DNA of 64,000 nt from Brochothrix campestris FSL F6-1037 (GTDB lineage Bacteria > Bacillota > Bacilli > Lactobacillales > Listeriaceae): NCBI RefSeq assembly GCF_000525915.1, contig NZ_AODH01000009.1:1-64000 (forward strand), read 5' to 3'. Both the position numbers and the translations under genes were made by a program. Below are positions 1 to 8,777 of the stretch, one piece after another. Below the pieces are notes generated by a model. That model was not told where the DNA came from and did not search any database. It saw nothing but the letters and a program-made list of their open reading frames with translations. Within the stretch, counting starts at the first letter, position 1. The number at the start of each line of letters is the position of its first letter.

Positions 1-46
1 TGAAGCGTCACCCGCAGAAAGCGTCCTTCACATTAGGAATGACTAC

Positions 47-78
47 AAAAAAAAGCAGCTACCAAAAAAGGTAGCTGC
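47..78 (-). terminator. Rho-independent terminator
   Basis: Perfect 9-bp inverted repeat GCAGCTACC/GGTAGCTGC with a six-base loop. On the minus strand it is followed by eight T. No gene lies between it and the next terminator at 131-170, so it may be a back-up terminator for the cystine transporter or a remnant. I see nothing in bases 1-46. Confidence 0.75.
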
Positions 79-130
79 AAAAATGACTTGTTTTACTAAC
101 TTTTGAATAACAACACTATTTGACATAGAG

Positions 131-170
131 CCAAAAAAAACCTGAGTCTCTCATGTTTGAGAGACTCAGG
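131..170 (-). terminator. Terminator downstream of the tcyP 3' UTR
   Basis: A perfect 13-bp stem (CCTGAGTCTCTCA and complement, loop TGTT) is followed on the minus strand by eight T. It ends the tcyP transcript after the repeat element at 171-384. A near copy of the same hairpin without a T tract lies on the other side of that element at 385-412. Confidence 0.85.
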
Positions 171-384
171 TTCAGATTATAGACAAAGTCTAAACAGACT
201 TCATTTTCTTTGTAATGCTATTACAGTGACTTTGGCTACAAAATGACTTGACTGAAAAGAAACGGTGTTATATCCTCTCGTTCTAGTAGGCACGACGAGC
301 GAGTGACGGTGCGCGTACCGATAGTACGTAATCCCGAGCGAGCAAGTCGTAACGACCTAGTACAGCGTTTATCTTCAGTCTCAA
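171..384 (-). repeat. Intergenic repeat element, copy 1 (full length)
   Basis: This 214-bp element matches positions 39898-40110. The last 133 bases (252-384) align without gaps to 39978-40110 with about 9 differences. Its ends, TTCAGATTATAGACAAAGTC and (reversed) TTGAGACTGAAGATAAACGC, agree at about 14 of 20 positions, so they form imperfect terminal inverted repeats. An internal inverted repeat (TAGACAAAGTC near 181 and GACTTTGGCTA near 228) is also shared. It contains no ORF and lies between the tcyP stop codon and its terminator. A MITE- or REP-like element or a structured 3'-UTR RNA would fit. Strand is given as that of the transcript it lies in. Confidence 0.8.
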
Positions 385-412
385 CCTGAGTCTCTCATGT
401 TTAAGAGACTCA
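385..412. repeat. Second copy of the CCTGAGTCTCTC hairpin
   Basis: CCTGAGTCTCTCATGTTT followed by AAGAGACTCAG repeats the hairpin at 141-170 almost exactly and lacks a T tract in either direction. The two copies bracket the element at 171-384, as if the element had entered or duplicated a terminator hairpin. Confidence 0.7.
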
Positions 413-427
413 GACTGTCAGGCTATC

Positions 428-1810
428 TTATGAGGCGCTAACTGTCGCTGTTGGTTTATCTGCAGCTTCTTTATCAAAGCTACCATCAACCTTACTTGTG
501 ACAACACCAGCCACCATTGAATCGCTGACGTTTAAGGCAGTACGTCCCATGTCGATTAATGGTTCGACTGAGATTAACACACCGGCAAGACCAACAGGTA
601 AGTTTAACGCAGATAAGACGATGATTGCCGCAAATGTTGCACCACCACCAACACCTGCCACACCAAATGAACTAATTGCCACAACGGCAATTACCGTTGC
701 GATGAAGCTAAATGAAGTGACATCTGTTCCAGTTGAGACCGCAATCATAATCGCTAACATCGCTGGATAAATACCAGCACAACCGTTTTGCCCAATCGAT
801 AGACCGAACGACGCGGCGAAGTTCGCAATCCCACTCGGAACACCCATCCGTTCTTGAGCTTGAATGTTCAACGGTAAGGCACCCGCACTCGTACGTGAGG
901 TAAAGGCAAACGTTAACACTGGCATCGCTTGTTTAAGGTAGGCTTTAGGACTCATACCCGCAAAGGCTAAAATGACCAAGTGGATGATGAACATCACAAT
1001 AATCGCTGCATACGAAGCAATAACGAACGTCCCCAGTTTTCCAATCGCTGCTAAATCACTTGTTGCTGTTGTATTAGCAATAATGGCAAACACCCCATAA
1101 GGCGTTAATTGAATAATCATTCGAACGATGCGGACGATGATGGCATAAAAGGCATCAATTAAGTTCGCAAAAAAAGCAGCTTCTTTCACCTGTTTGTTTT
1201 TGACGCTTGTGTAAGCAATCCCTACAAACAAAGCAAAAACAACAACCCCTAGTGTCGACGTGGCACGAGCACCAGTAAAGTCTAAGAACACATTACTTGG
1301 AATAAACTCAACAATTTTTTGTGGTAATGTCAAATCAATTGTGGCTGCCTTGTCTTGAATTTCTTGCGCACGGGCAATCTCTGATGCCCCTTGGGTAATG
1401 CTGTTAGCATCGAGATTGAACAGTAAAGCAGCGCCAATCCCAACTGCCGCGGCAATCGCTGCTGAAACGACAAGCACCACAATGATGGTTGAGCCGATTT
1501 TAGCAACATTCGCTTTCAATTGTAAACGCGTGAACGCTGCTACAATCGATACAAAAATAAGAGGTATTGCTACCATTTGTAAAAATTTAATGTAACTGTT
1601 CCCGATAAGACCTAACCAGTCGGTTGTCATCGTTGTAATTTCGTCGGCCGATCCATAAATAAATTGCATTGCTAAACCGGCAACGACCCCAACTGCTAAG
1701 GCTGTTAAGACACGCTTAGAAAAAGACACTTTACGTTTTTGCATCACGATAAACAGACTAATAATAATGGCTGCAATAACTAAGTTAATAATGGTTAATG
1801 TAATAGTCAT
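428..1810 (-). CDS. tcyP: L-cystine/dicarboxylate:cation symporter (TcyP-like)
   Basis: A 460-residue polytopic membrane protein of the dicarboxylate/amino acid:cation symporter family. Its length and the conserved C-terminal half (a serine-rich SRTSAGALPLN stretch near residue 300, then GLSIGQNGCAGIYPAM near 335) match the TcyP/YhcL cystine transporters rather than glutamate carriers. It would import cystine as a sulfur source. ATG at 1810 is preceded by AAGGAG. It is monocistronic, with its own TTGACA/TAAGAT promoter and a 3' UTR holding the repeat element. Family is sure; cystine as substrate is inferred by similarity. Confidence 0.85.
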   Translation of the reverse strand: MTITLTIINLVIAAIIISLFIVMQKRKVSFSKRVLTALAVGVVAGLAMQFIYGSADEITTMTTDWLGLIGNSYIKFLQMVAIPLIFVSIVAAFTRLQLKANVAKIGSTIIVVLVVSAAIAAAVGIGAALLFNLDANSITQGASEIARAQEIQDKAATIDLTLPQKIVEFIPSNVFLDFTGARATSTLGVVVFALFVGIAYTSVKNKQVKEAAFFANLIDAFYAIIVRIVRMIIQLTPYGVFAIIANTTATSDLAAIGKLGTFVIASYAAIIVMFIIHLVILAFAGMSPKAYLKQAMPVLTFAFTSRTSAGALPLNIQAQERMGVPSGIANFAASFGLSIGQNGCAGIYPAMLAIMIAVSTGTDVTSFSFIATVIAVVAISSFGVAGVGGGATFAAIIVLSALNLPVGLAGVLISVEPLIDMGRTALNVSDSMVAGVVTSKVDGSFDKEAADKPTATVSAS

Positions 1811-1862
1811 GATTCACACTCCTTGTTTTTATCCCGAGTAAATTGATGAGGATTCGAAATTC

Positions 1863-1891
1863 ATCTTACCGTTTTATGCTATCCTTGTCAA
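1863..1891 (-). promoter_or_regulatory. Probable tcyP promoter
   Basis: Minus-strand TTGACA (1891-1886), a 17-bp spacer and TAAGAT (1868-1863), about 50 bp upstream of the start codon. No S-box or T-box was recognised in the short leader. Confidence 0.7.
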
Positions 1892-1902
1892 CAGGAAAAA
1901 TC

Positions 1903-1938
1903 AAAAAAACTCACTTTCAACAATCAAAAGTGAGTTTT
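1903..1938 (-). terminator. Terminator of the rbs operon
   Basis: ACTCACTTT and AAAGTGAGT pair around a nine-base loop and are followed by seven T on the minus strand, directly after the rbsB stop codon. Confidence 0.85.
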
Positions 1939-1957
1939 AGTAAGGGTGTAGCCTTTC

Positions 1958-2875
1958 TTATTTTTTAGAAGTAACTAACTTCAAATCAACTGAAATTGTT
2001 TTTGCTAATGTTTTACCGTCCGCGATTGCTGTGACAGCTTCCACTGCTTTTTGCCCAATCAATTCTGGTTGTTGAGCAATCGTCGCGGCCATTTTACCTT
2101 CTTTAACCGCCTTGAGTCCATCGTCATTGCCATCAAAACCGACGATTAAAATATCTTTGCCGGCTGCTTTCGCTGCTTCAACAGCACCAAGCGCCATTTC
2201 ATCATTTTGGGCAAAGATGGCAGTAATGCTTGCATTCGCTTGCAACACATTTTCGGCGACATTTAAGCCCTTTGTGCGATCAAAATCGGCTGATTGTTTT
2301 TCGACTACGGCCAGCTTCGTGTCGGCAACACTATGAAAGCCTTCGCCTCGTTCGCGGGTTGCAGAAGCACCTGGTGTGCCTTCAAGTTCTGCCACCTTGG
2401 CTTGTTGGCCGAGTTGGGCAATGATAAAGTCTGCCGCCATTTTACCACCTTCGCGGTTATCTGAAGCGACGAGTGTTTCAACCTTACCTTTATCAGCTGA
2501 ACGGTCAATCGCTATCACAGGGATATCAGCATCATTGGCCGTTTTAACAGCGGCTGATATTGCGGCTGAGTCAACTGGATTAACTAAGAGCATATCGACA
2601 TCTTGTTGAATTAAATCATCGACGTCATTGCTTTGTTTCGACGAATCATTTTGCGCATCTGCAATCTTAACAGTGATTCCAGCCGCTTTTGCTGCTGTTT
2701 CGATGCCCTCTTTAACGGAAACAAAGAATGGATTATTTAAGGTTGAAATCGAGACCCCGATGGTAATGTTTTTGGCATCCATCTGCCGTTCTTTTTTAGC
2801 CCAACCAGGTGCTTCTAAGGAACAGCCGCTGAGAATGACTAACGTTGCAATGAGCAAGATACTGATTTTTTTCAT
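1958..2875 (-). CDS. rbsB: Ribose ABC transporter substrate-binding lipoprotein
   Basis: A 305-residue periplasmic-binding-protein-fold lipoprotein. The N terminus has a basic start, a hydrophobic core and the lipobox LSGC with Cys at residue 17, so it should be lipid-anchored outside the membrane. The body (ITIGVSISTLNNPFF near 37, VDMLLVNPVDS near 92, IAIDRSADKG near 120) is typical of RbsB. It binds ribose for the RbsAC permease. It is the last gene of rbsKDACB, 12 bp after rbsC, followed by a clear terminator. Confidence 0.93.
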   Translation of the reverse strand: MKKISILLIATLVILSGCSLEAPGWAKKERQMDAKNITIGVSISTLNNPFFVSVKEGIETAAKAAGITVKIADAQNDSSKQSNDVDDLIQQDVDMLLVNPVDSAAISAAVKTANDADIPVIAIDRSADKGKVETLVASDNREGGKMAADFIIAQLGQQAKVAELEGTPGASATRERGEGFHSVADTKLAVVEKQSADFDRTKGLNVAENVLQANASITAIFAQNDEMALGAVEAAKAAGKDILIVGFDGNDDGLKAVKEGKMAATIAQQPELIGQKAVEAVTAIADGKTLAKTISVDLKLVTSKK

Positions 2876-2887
2876 TACTATTCACCC

Positions 2888-3823
2888 CTATGCTTTACTT
2901 TTTTTTCGATCAATTAAGACGGCAATTACGATAACGACACCTTTAACGACCATCTGATAAAAACTAGACACGCCGAGTAGATTAAGCCCGTTATTTAATG
3001 TCCCAATTATAAGCACACCGATTAAGGTGCCGATAATCCGACCTTTACCACCGGCTAAGCTCGTACCTCCTAACACAACAGCTGCAATCGCATCAAGTTC
3101 ATACGATTGTCCCGCTGTTGGTTGTGCTGAATCAAGGCGTGATGCTAAAATCGCCCCCGCCAATGCGGCTAACAAACCTGTTAACGCATAAATCATAATT
3201 TTCACTTTGCTCGTGTTAATGCCAGAAATAATTGCCGCTTTTTCATTGCCACCTAAGGCATACGTTTGGCGGCCGAACGCGGTTTTATTCAAAATAAACC
3301 AAAGGATAATGAAGGTAACAATCATCGTAATGGCAGGTACGGGGATACCGAATAAGTAGCCACGACCAAACGCTTGAAAGAGGAAGTTGTCACTTAGACC
3401 AGTAATCGGATTTCCATCTGTGTAGACGAGGGTCAACCCCCTAAAAATAGTCATCGTTGCTAAGGTTGCAATAAACGGTGCCATTTTCCCAACTGTAATC
3501 AATAAGCCGTTAACAGCACCGAGTACAGCACCGATAACACAGGCTAACACAATCGCGATAATTGGATCGACACCACTCACAATAATACCAGCCATAAAGG
3601 CGCTAGAAAGTGCCAAAATCGAACCGACCGATAGATCAATACCACCGGTTAAAATAACAAAGGTCATCCCGAAGGCAATCAATGCATTAATCGACACTTG
3701 ACGTAATAAGTTCAGTAAGTTCAATGGTTCTAAGAAGGCTGGATTCATAATGGCAACAATCGCCACGAGTAAAATCAAGCCGATAAATGGTACTAGTTTT
3801 TCTCCAAAACGTTTGATGCTCAT
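2888..3823 (-). CDS. rbsC: Ribose ABC transporter permease
   Basis: A 311-residue integral membrane protein with about eight to ten hydrophobic segments. It contains the family stretch GGIDLSVGSILALS near residue 60 and AVVLGGTSLAGGKGRI near 250. It forms the membrane channel of the ribose importer with the RbsA ATPase. It starts 2 bp after rbsA, which implies coupled translation. Length matches the family and nothing is missing. Confidence 0.93.
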   Translation of the reverse strand: MSIKRFGEKLVPFIGLILLVAIVAIMNPAFLEPLNLLNLLRQVSINALIAFGMTFVILTGGIDLSVGSILALSSAFMAGIIVSGVDPIIAIVLACVIGAVLGAVNGLLITVGKMAPFIATLATMTIFRGLTLVYTDGNPITGLSDNFLFQAFGRGYLFGIPVPAITMIVTFIILWFILNKTAFGRQTYALGGNEKAAIISGINTSKVKIMIYALTGLLAALAGAILASRLDSAQPTAGQSYELDAIAAVVLGGTSLAGGKGRIIGTLIGVLIIGTLNNGLNLLGVSSFYQMVVKGVVIVIAVLIDRKKSKA

Positions 3824-3825
3824 CT

Positions 3826-5304
3826 TTAGTTCCCCCCTGTTGCTAATGTCATTATTTTTTCTTGCGTTGCTTCTGCTCGACTGAGCTCACCCGTAAGCCT
3901 GCCCTCGTGAATAACGACAATACGGTCGCTCATACCTAACACCTCAGGAAGCTCTGATGACACCATGATAATGCCGACACCTCGATCCGTCAGCTCGTTC
4001 ATCAACTGATAAATTTCACGTTTGGCGCCAATATCGACACCACGGGTCGGTTCATCCATAATTAAAAGTTGCGGTCCAATCCCTATCCATTTGGCAATAA
4101 CAACCTTTTGTTGATTCCCACCAGAAAGTGATCCTACCGCTAAATCAAGCGAGGCCATTTTGATAGCAAGTCGCTTCGCCAACATCCCGGTAAAGGTGCG
4201 CTCGTCTTTTTCGAGCATCACACCATGTGGCGAAAAATCCGCAATACTGGCAAGGGCAATGTTATCATTAATCGAAAAATCAAGAATCAACCCTTCATCC
4301 TTACGATTTTCGGTAATAAAACCCATTCCCGCTTTTATCGCTTCTTTTGGCCCTCGTAATTTTTTACGTTCGCCCTTAATGATGACCTCACCGCTATCGT
4401 AACGATCCATTGCGAACAAGGCACGCATAATTTCGGTGCGACCCGCTCCCATTAAACCAGCCACACCGACAATTTCACCACTGTCGACCGTCAGTGAGAT
4501 GTTGTTGAATACACCTTTTTTCGTGAGGTTTTTCACTTCGAGAATGCGCTCACCTCGATGCAGTGTTCGTTGCGGAAAACGTTCGGTCAATTCACGACCG
4601 ACCATTTGCTTGACCACCGTATCAAATGACGTCGCAGCAATCGCCTCCGTGCTAACAGAAATACCGTCTCGCATAATTGTAATCCGATCACACAGTTGAA
4701 AGATTTCTTCCATTCGATGGGAAATGTAGACGATTGATACGCCACGTGCCCGCAGTTGCTGCATCACGCGGAATAAATGTTCGGTCTCTGCTTCTGTCAA
4801 AGCAGCCGTTGGTTCATCCATAATGATGACCTTTGCCTCAGTCATTAAACTTTTCATGATTTCTGCCATCTGTTGTTGCCCTACAGAGCAGTCGCCAGCT
4901 TCTTTATAGAGCGGCAATTTAATCCCGATTTCAGCACATTTCGCCTCTGCCAACTGTTGCATTTTCTTCGTTTGCAACACGCCAAACTTACTCAGCTGTT
5001 TGCCAATAAACAGGTTCTCTAACAAGGTTAAGTTAGGGAAGATATTTAACTCTTGATGAATAAAGGCGATGCCGTCAGTTTCGGCTTCTTGCGGATTTTT
5101 ATAGTTTTTTGGTTTGCCGTCAACCTTAATGTCTCCTTGATCAAGTTGATGTAAGCCGGTTAAAATATTCATCAACGTCGATTTACCTGCGCCATTCTCA
5201 CCCATGAGCGCATGTATTTCTCCATCTAACAGCTCGAAATCAACACCTTTTAGCACCTCGTTTTTGCCGAATGCTTTATGAATATTTGTCATTGTAATCT
5301 TCAT
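3826..5304 (-). CDS. rbsA: Ribose ABC transporter, duplicated ATP-binding protein
   Basis: A 492-residue protein with two fused ABC ATPase domains. The first has Walker A GENGAGKST near residue 36, signature SVGQQQMAEI and Walker B VIIMDEPTAAL. The second has a degenerate Walker A (GLMGAGRTE near 285), a good signature LSGGNQQKV and Walker B LLIMDEPTRGVD. This asymmetry is normal for RbsA, AraG and MglA. It energises ribose import with RbsC and lies between rbsD and rbsC in the operon. Confidence 0.93.
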   Translation of the reverse strand: MKITMTNIHKAFGKNEVLKGVDFELLDGEIHALMGENGAGKSTLMNILTGLHQLDQGDIKVDGKPKNYKNPQEAETDGIAFIHQELNIFPNLTLLENLFIGKQLSKFGVLQTKKMQQLAEAKCAEIGIKLPLYKEAGDCSVGQQQMAEIMKSLMTEAKVIIMDEPTAALTEAETEHLFRVMQQLRARGVSIVYISHRMEEIFQLCDRITIMRDGISVSTEAIAATSFDTVVKQMVGRELTERFPQRTLHRGERILEVKNLTKKGVFNNISLTVDSGEIVGVAGLMGAGRTEIMRALFAMDRYDSGEVIIKGERKKLRGPKEAIKAGMGFITENRKDEGLILDFSINDNIALASIADFSPHGVMLEKDERTFTGMLAKRLAIKMASLDLAVGSLSGGNQQKVVIAKWIGIGPQLLIMDEPTRGVDIGAKREIYQLMNELTDRGVGIIMVSSELPEVLGMSDRIVVIHEGRLTGELSRAEATQEKIMTLATGGN

Positions 5305-5331
5305 TCTTCGAACCTCCTCTACGAGTAGACA

Positions 5332-5730
5332 TTAAAAGTTAACGCCTGCATGTAAGATGATATTCGCATACGGGGTTGCTTCACCGGTGCGAATGACTGC
5401 CTTTGTTTCAGGGAGTGCGGCCTTTAATTGTTCATGACTAACAGTGACAATCGGTATCGCTTCACCAAATAATGCCTGAATCGCTGCATAAACGTCAGGA
5501 TTTTGCGTGATTATTTCGGTCGCAATCGTCACTTTCTCGATGACGAGATGCTCAGCGACATTTTTCAAAACCGTCATAAAACGCGGAACTCCTTGTTCAA
5601 TCGCCAAGTCGATTTTTTTGACTTCTGTGGGAATCGGTAAACCACAATCACCGATTGCGATGGTATCGGTATGTCCGATATCAGCCAGCGTTTTACTCAT
5701 GTCACTATTTAACGGTCCGTATCGTTTCAT
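5332..5730 (-). CDS. rbsD: D-ribose pyranase
   Basis: A 132-residue RbsD/FucU-fold protein. The N-terminal GHTDTIAIGDCGLPIP near residue 19 carries the catalytic histidine region and the C-terminal TGEATPYANIILHAGV is also typical. It interconverts pyranose and furanose forms of ribose so that RbsK receives its substrate. Its start overlaps the rbsK stop by 4 bp. Confidence 0.92.
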   Translation of the reverse strand: MKRYGPLNSDMSKTLADIGHTDTIAIGDCGLPIPTEVKKIDLAIEQGVPRFMTVLKNVAEHLVIEKVTIATEIITQNPDVYAAIQALFGEAIPIVTVSHEQLKAALPETKAVIRTGEATPYANIILHAGVNF

Positions 5731-6599
5731 TTTGCCAACAACTCCTCAACAGCAGCACGTGTTGGCATACCTGATTGTGCCCCTAATTTTTGGACTGAGA
5801 GTGCCGCTGCCGCATTGCCGAAACGAACAGCTTCAGCGAGCGATTGCCCTTCAGCGAGACCAACAGCAAAGGCGCCATTAAACGTGTCGCCTGCCCCTGT
5901 CGTATCTGTTACAGCCACTTTAAAAGCTGGAACGGTCGTTTCTTTGAAACACACACCGTCTGCACCTAACGTAATTAACAACTCACCTGGAAACGCCCCA
6001 AAGCTATCGGCCCGTGATTGTTGACCAAAAATAAGAGCTGCTTCCGATTCATTCGGTGTTAAGTAACTGAATTTCGCTAAGGTTTCAGGCGCGACCGTTG
6101 CCGCTGGTGCGGGATTCACGAGTAATGGTGTACCCTCGCTCTCACAGACATCTGCTAAATAGGCAATCATCGGTAACGGAATCTCATATTGTGTCAACAC
6201 AATATCTGAGGCCGCTATCGTTGCTCGTGCTTCTTCAATTAAACTAGCAGAGACACAGTCATTAGCACCCTTAATGACGATAATACTGTTATCGCCTTCT
6301 GCAACGGTAATGTGTGCCGTCCCACTCGTCTGATTAGTAAAACGTTTTACTAATGACGTATCAACCTGTTGTGACGCTAAATTTGCCACAATCATTTCAC
6401 CATAGGCATCGTCTCCAACACAGCCGACCATCGTTACATCCGCTCCTAGACGTGCGGCCGCCACAGCTTGATTAGCCCCTTTTCCGCCTGGAAACAAGGA
6501 AAGATTCGTTCCAATCACTGTTTCACCTGCTAGTGGGCGTTTAGACGCACTCACGACCAAATCCATCGATAAACTTCCAACTACTGTTATTTTTGTCAT
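5727..6599 (-). CDS. rbsK: Ribokinase
   Basis: A 290-residue PfkB-family kinase that phosphorylates D-ribose to ribose 5-phosphate. It has the N-terminal PfkB signature with GGKGANQAVAAARLG near residue 38 and the C-terminal signature DTTGAGDTFNGAF near 233, which carries the anion-hole GAGD and the catalytic Asp. It is the first gene of the operon, with the operator-bearing promoter directly upstream. ATG at 6599 follows GGAGGG. Confidence 0.94.
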   Translation of the reverse strand: MTKITVVGSLSMDLVVSASKRPLAGETVIGTNLSLFPGGKGANQAVAAARLGADVTMVGCVGDDAYGEMIVANLASQQVDTSLVKRFTNQTSGTAHITVAEGDNSIIVIKGANDCVSASLIEEARATIAASDIVLTQYEIPLPMIAYLADVCESEGTPLLVNPAPAATVAPETLAKFSYLTPNESEAALIFGQQSRADSFGAFPGELLITLGADGVCFKETTVPAFKVAVTDTTGAGDTFNGAFAVGLAEGQSLAEAVRFGNAAAALSVQKLGAQSGMPTRAAVEELLAK

Positions 6600-6618
6600 C
6601 TTCGTCCCTCCATCTTCA

Positions 6619-6672
6619 AGAAAGCGTTTTCATTTCTGCTCTAGTATATAGTAAAACGTTTTACGTTGTCAA
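6619..6672 (-). promoter_or_regulatory. rbs promoter with nested LacI-type operator and cre-like site
   Basis: Reading the minus strand, TTGACA (6672-6667) and TATACT (6648-6643) are 18 bp apart. The perfect 14-bp palindrome GTAAAACGTTTTAC (6664-6651) lies between them and should be the RbsR operator. Downstream, TGAAAACGCTTTCT (6632-6619) fits the CcpA cre consensus and would allow roadblock or repression by glucose. Confidence 0.82.
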
Positions 6673-6681
6673 TCACAAATA

Positions 6682-6732
6682 AAAAATAAAGCGTTAACAG
6701 CCAACTCGAACACCAAATGACGAGTTGACGCT
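6682..6732 (-). terminator. Terminator of rbsR
   Basis: AGCGT/ACGCT and CAACTCG/CGAGTTG pair around a loop and are followed by a T-rich tract on the minus strand. It separates rbsR from the rbsK promoter. Confidence 0.65.
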
Positions 6733-6749
6733 ACCGTTTGTGCCCTTAA

Positions 6750-7755
6750 TTACCTTTTTTCTTTCGTTTTTACGCTTTCACGTTCCTTTAACGAAATCGG
6801 TAAAATGGTGGTTGCAATTTCCACCGTTTCAGTTTCAATTAAGGCGAGCATGTGACGAGCGGCAATCGCTCCGATACGCTGGGTTGGCTGGGTAATTGTC
6901 GTTAACGGTGGCGACATGAAGTGTGCCAAATTAATGTCATCAAAACCGATGACTGAAAGATCAGCTGGCACGCTTAACCCCGCTTCTTCAGCCGCTTTAT
7001 ACACCCCAAACGCCATCAGGTCATTACAGGCAAAGATGGCGCTCACACCTTTGTTGATCAGCGCTTGTGCAGCCAAATAACCACTTTGTTCATTAACAAA
7101 ACCGGCTTCTTCTAACAATGGGGCCTGTTTGATTGCTTTCATCGCAGCCAAATACCCCTGTGAGCGTTGGTAAATATTACTGAACTGCGGTTTCGTGGTA
7201 ATACAACCAATGGCCGTATGCCCCTTTTGTAATAAGTGTTCAGTTGCTGTCATACCACCGGCAAAATCGTCAATAAAGACACCATTTGTATCGCTGTAGT
7301 CACTCGGACGATCCAACAATAAATAGGGCACACGACGACTCGCCAGTTTGCTAAGCAAATGTTTATTATCCGATACTGTTCCGGCTAAAAAAAACGCCAT
7401 CGACGAAGCGATATAACATTTCATCAACATAACGCTCTTCACGGGCCAGATCCGATGATGAGTTACAGAGCAGCACCAAATACCCTTGCTCCACCAAAAT
7501 ATCCTCTATCACCTTTGCTAATTCCGCAAAAAAAGGATTGGTAATTTCCGACACGATAAACCCAATCGTTTTACTCTTTGTTTTATTTAAATTTTTGGCG
7601 AAATAATGTGGTTGATAATTTAATTTTACAATGGCCTCATTCACCTTCGCATGTGTGTCTGTACTAAAACGCTGTCCTTTTTGATTGATGATTAAAGAAA
7701 CCGTTGTAATCGAGACATCGGCTTCACGGGCAATGTCTTTAATGGTTACCTTCAT
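6750..7755 (-). CDS. rbsR: LacI-family ribose operon repressor (frame broken)
   Basis: Two reading frames together make one LacI/GalR protein of about 334 residues. The first (7755-7366) has the HTH (IKDIAREADVSITTVSLIIN) and the start of the effector domain. The second (to 6750) has the rest, with VIGFDDINLA near the end. They join at a run of eight T on the minus strand (7394-7387): with seven, the sequence reads DGVFLAGTVS as expected. The repressor should bind the palindrome in the rbsK promoter and release it with ribose or a ribose phosphate. It is either inactive here or the extra base is a sequencing error. Confidence 0.88.
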
Positions 7756-7796
7756 AGTCTGATCACCTTCTTTTTTTGTTAGTTTCAGCTGTCGTA

Positions 7797-8336
7797 TTAC
7801 TCAGCAACAAGCACAGTTTGGACTGGCAGGTCATGTGCCTCAACAGGAAGTTCAGTCACAAGCTGTTCACTAAAGGCCAGTGAGATGGTCGTCCCTCGAT
7901 AGATGCCCAACAAACGATCATAGTAACCACCTCCAAAACCAATGCGATAGCCTGCCGTATTAAACGCAACCCCAGGGACAATTAGTAAATCAATCGTTGC
8001 TGCGTCAATCACAGCCGCTGTCGGTAACGGCTCCTCAATGCCCCTTAGAGACTGTGTCGGTGTCGACTTGGTATAGTTACAAAATAAAAGCAAACGTTCG
8101 TTAGACTGTGTTCTAGGGATGACAACACGTTTTTGTTCTGCCCAGGCTTGTTCAATGATTGGCTGTGTCGCTATTTCAGGTGCTTTACTCATTGTGATGC
8201 CGATTGTTGTCGCCTTCTGCCAGTTGGGACTAGAAAACAATTGCTGATACAGTTGCTGCTCTTTTAATAAGCGTCTATTCGGTGCCATCGTTGCTAACTT
8301 AGACAAAATCCTTTGACGTAACCTTTGTTTCGTCAT
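7797..8336 (-). CDS. 5-formyltetrahydrofolate cyclo-ligase
   Basis: A 179-residue protein of the YgfA/MTHFS family, which converts 5-formyl-THF to 5,10-methenyl-THF with ATP. Diagnostic stretches are the basic N terminus (RQRILSKLATM), LLIVPGVAFNTAGYRIGFGGGYYDR near 115-140 (the nucleotide and folate site) and the final VEAHDLPVQTVLVAE. It lies between rpmG and rbsR and near a Listeria-like block. Confidence 0.9.
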   Translation of the reverse strand: MTKQRLRQRILSKLATMAPNRRLLKEQQLYQQLFSSPNWQKATTIGITMSKAPEIATQPIIEQAWAEQKRVVIPRTQSNERLLLFCNYTKSTPTQSLRGIEEPLPTAAVIDAATIDLLIVPGVAFNTAGYRIGFGGGYYDRLLGIYRGTTISLAFSEQLVTELPVEAHDLPVQTVLVAE

Positions 8337-8368
8337 GCTGGGTAACCCCCTTTTTTAAAAAACAGTAT

Positions 8369-8398
8369 AAAAAAAGACAAAATCAAATTGACTTTGTC
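8369..8398 (-). terminator. Terminator of rpmG
   Basis: GACAAAGTC and its near complement GATTTTGTC form a short hairpin followed by seven T on the minus strand, 10 bp after the rpmG stop codon. Confidence 0.75.
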
Positions 8399-8408
8399 CC
8401 AGGTGTTA

Positions 8409-8558
8409 TTATTTTGTTTCACGGTGTACTGTTGAAGCTTTGTCACGTGGACAATATTTTTTTAATTCAACACGTTCCGGATTAGTACGTTTGTTTTTTG
8501 TAGAAATGTAGTTTTGTTCGCCACATTCAGTACATTTTAATGTAATATTTACGCGCAT
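8409..8558 (-). CDS. rpmG: 50S ribosomal protein L33
   Basis: This 49-residue gene begins [17 protein letters not shown] and ends STVHRETK, the L33 signature. ATG at 8558 follows GGAGGG. It has one CxxC pair (KCTECG) and a lone Cys in KKYCPRDK where a zinc-binding form would have a second CxxC, so zinc binding is doubtful. Paralogues of this intermediate type occur in other Firmicutes. It is transcribed alone with its own terminator. Confidence 0.95.
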   Translation of the reverse strand: MRVNITLKCTECGEQNYISTKNKRTNPERVELKKYCPRDKASTVHRETK

Positions 8559-8690
8559 GATTTTCCCTCCCTATTGTCTGATTAATTCAGCACAAGAATG
8601 GTTTCATAATATCATTTATTTCACCCTATTGTCAAGTCGATAACGCACAGTTCCTCTTATTTTCAGTAAATCTTTAAAAAAAATGAATAT

Positions 8691-8719
8691 ATGACAGTAT
8701 TACCGATATGCGATATAAT
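8691..8719 (+). promoter_or_regulatory. Promoter of the small membrane protein pair
   Basis: ATGACA, a 17-bp spacer and a consensus TATAAT on the plus strand, about 60 bp before the start at 8778. Confidence 0.7.
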
Positions 8720-8777
8720 TAAACTAGAATTAACAAAAAAAACTAAAACATAGGTGAAAAGAGGTGTCATTCTACAC

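Noticed and set aside
171-384. Insertion sequence
   Set aside because: The element is too short for a transposase and has no ORF; only non-autonomous mobility remains possible.
7366-7442. Programmed frameshifting in rbsR
   Set aside because: The same one-base run error recurs in a dozen unrelated genes of the window, so a shared technical cause is simpler.
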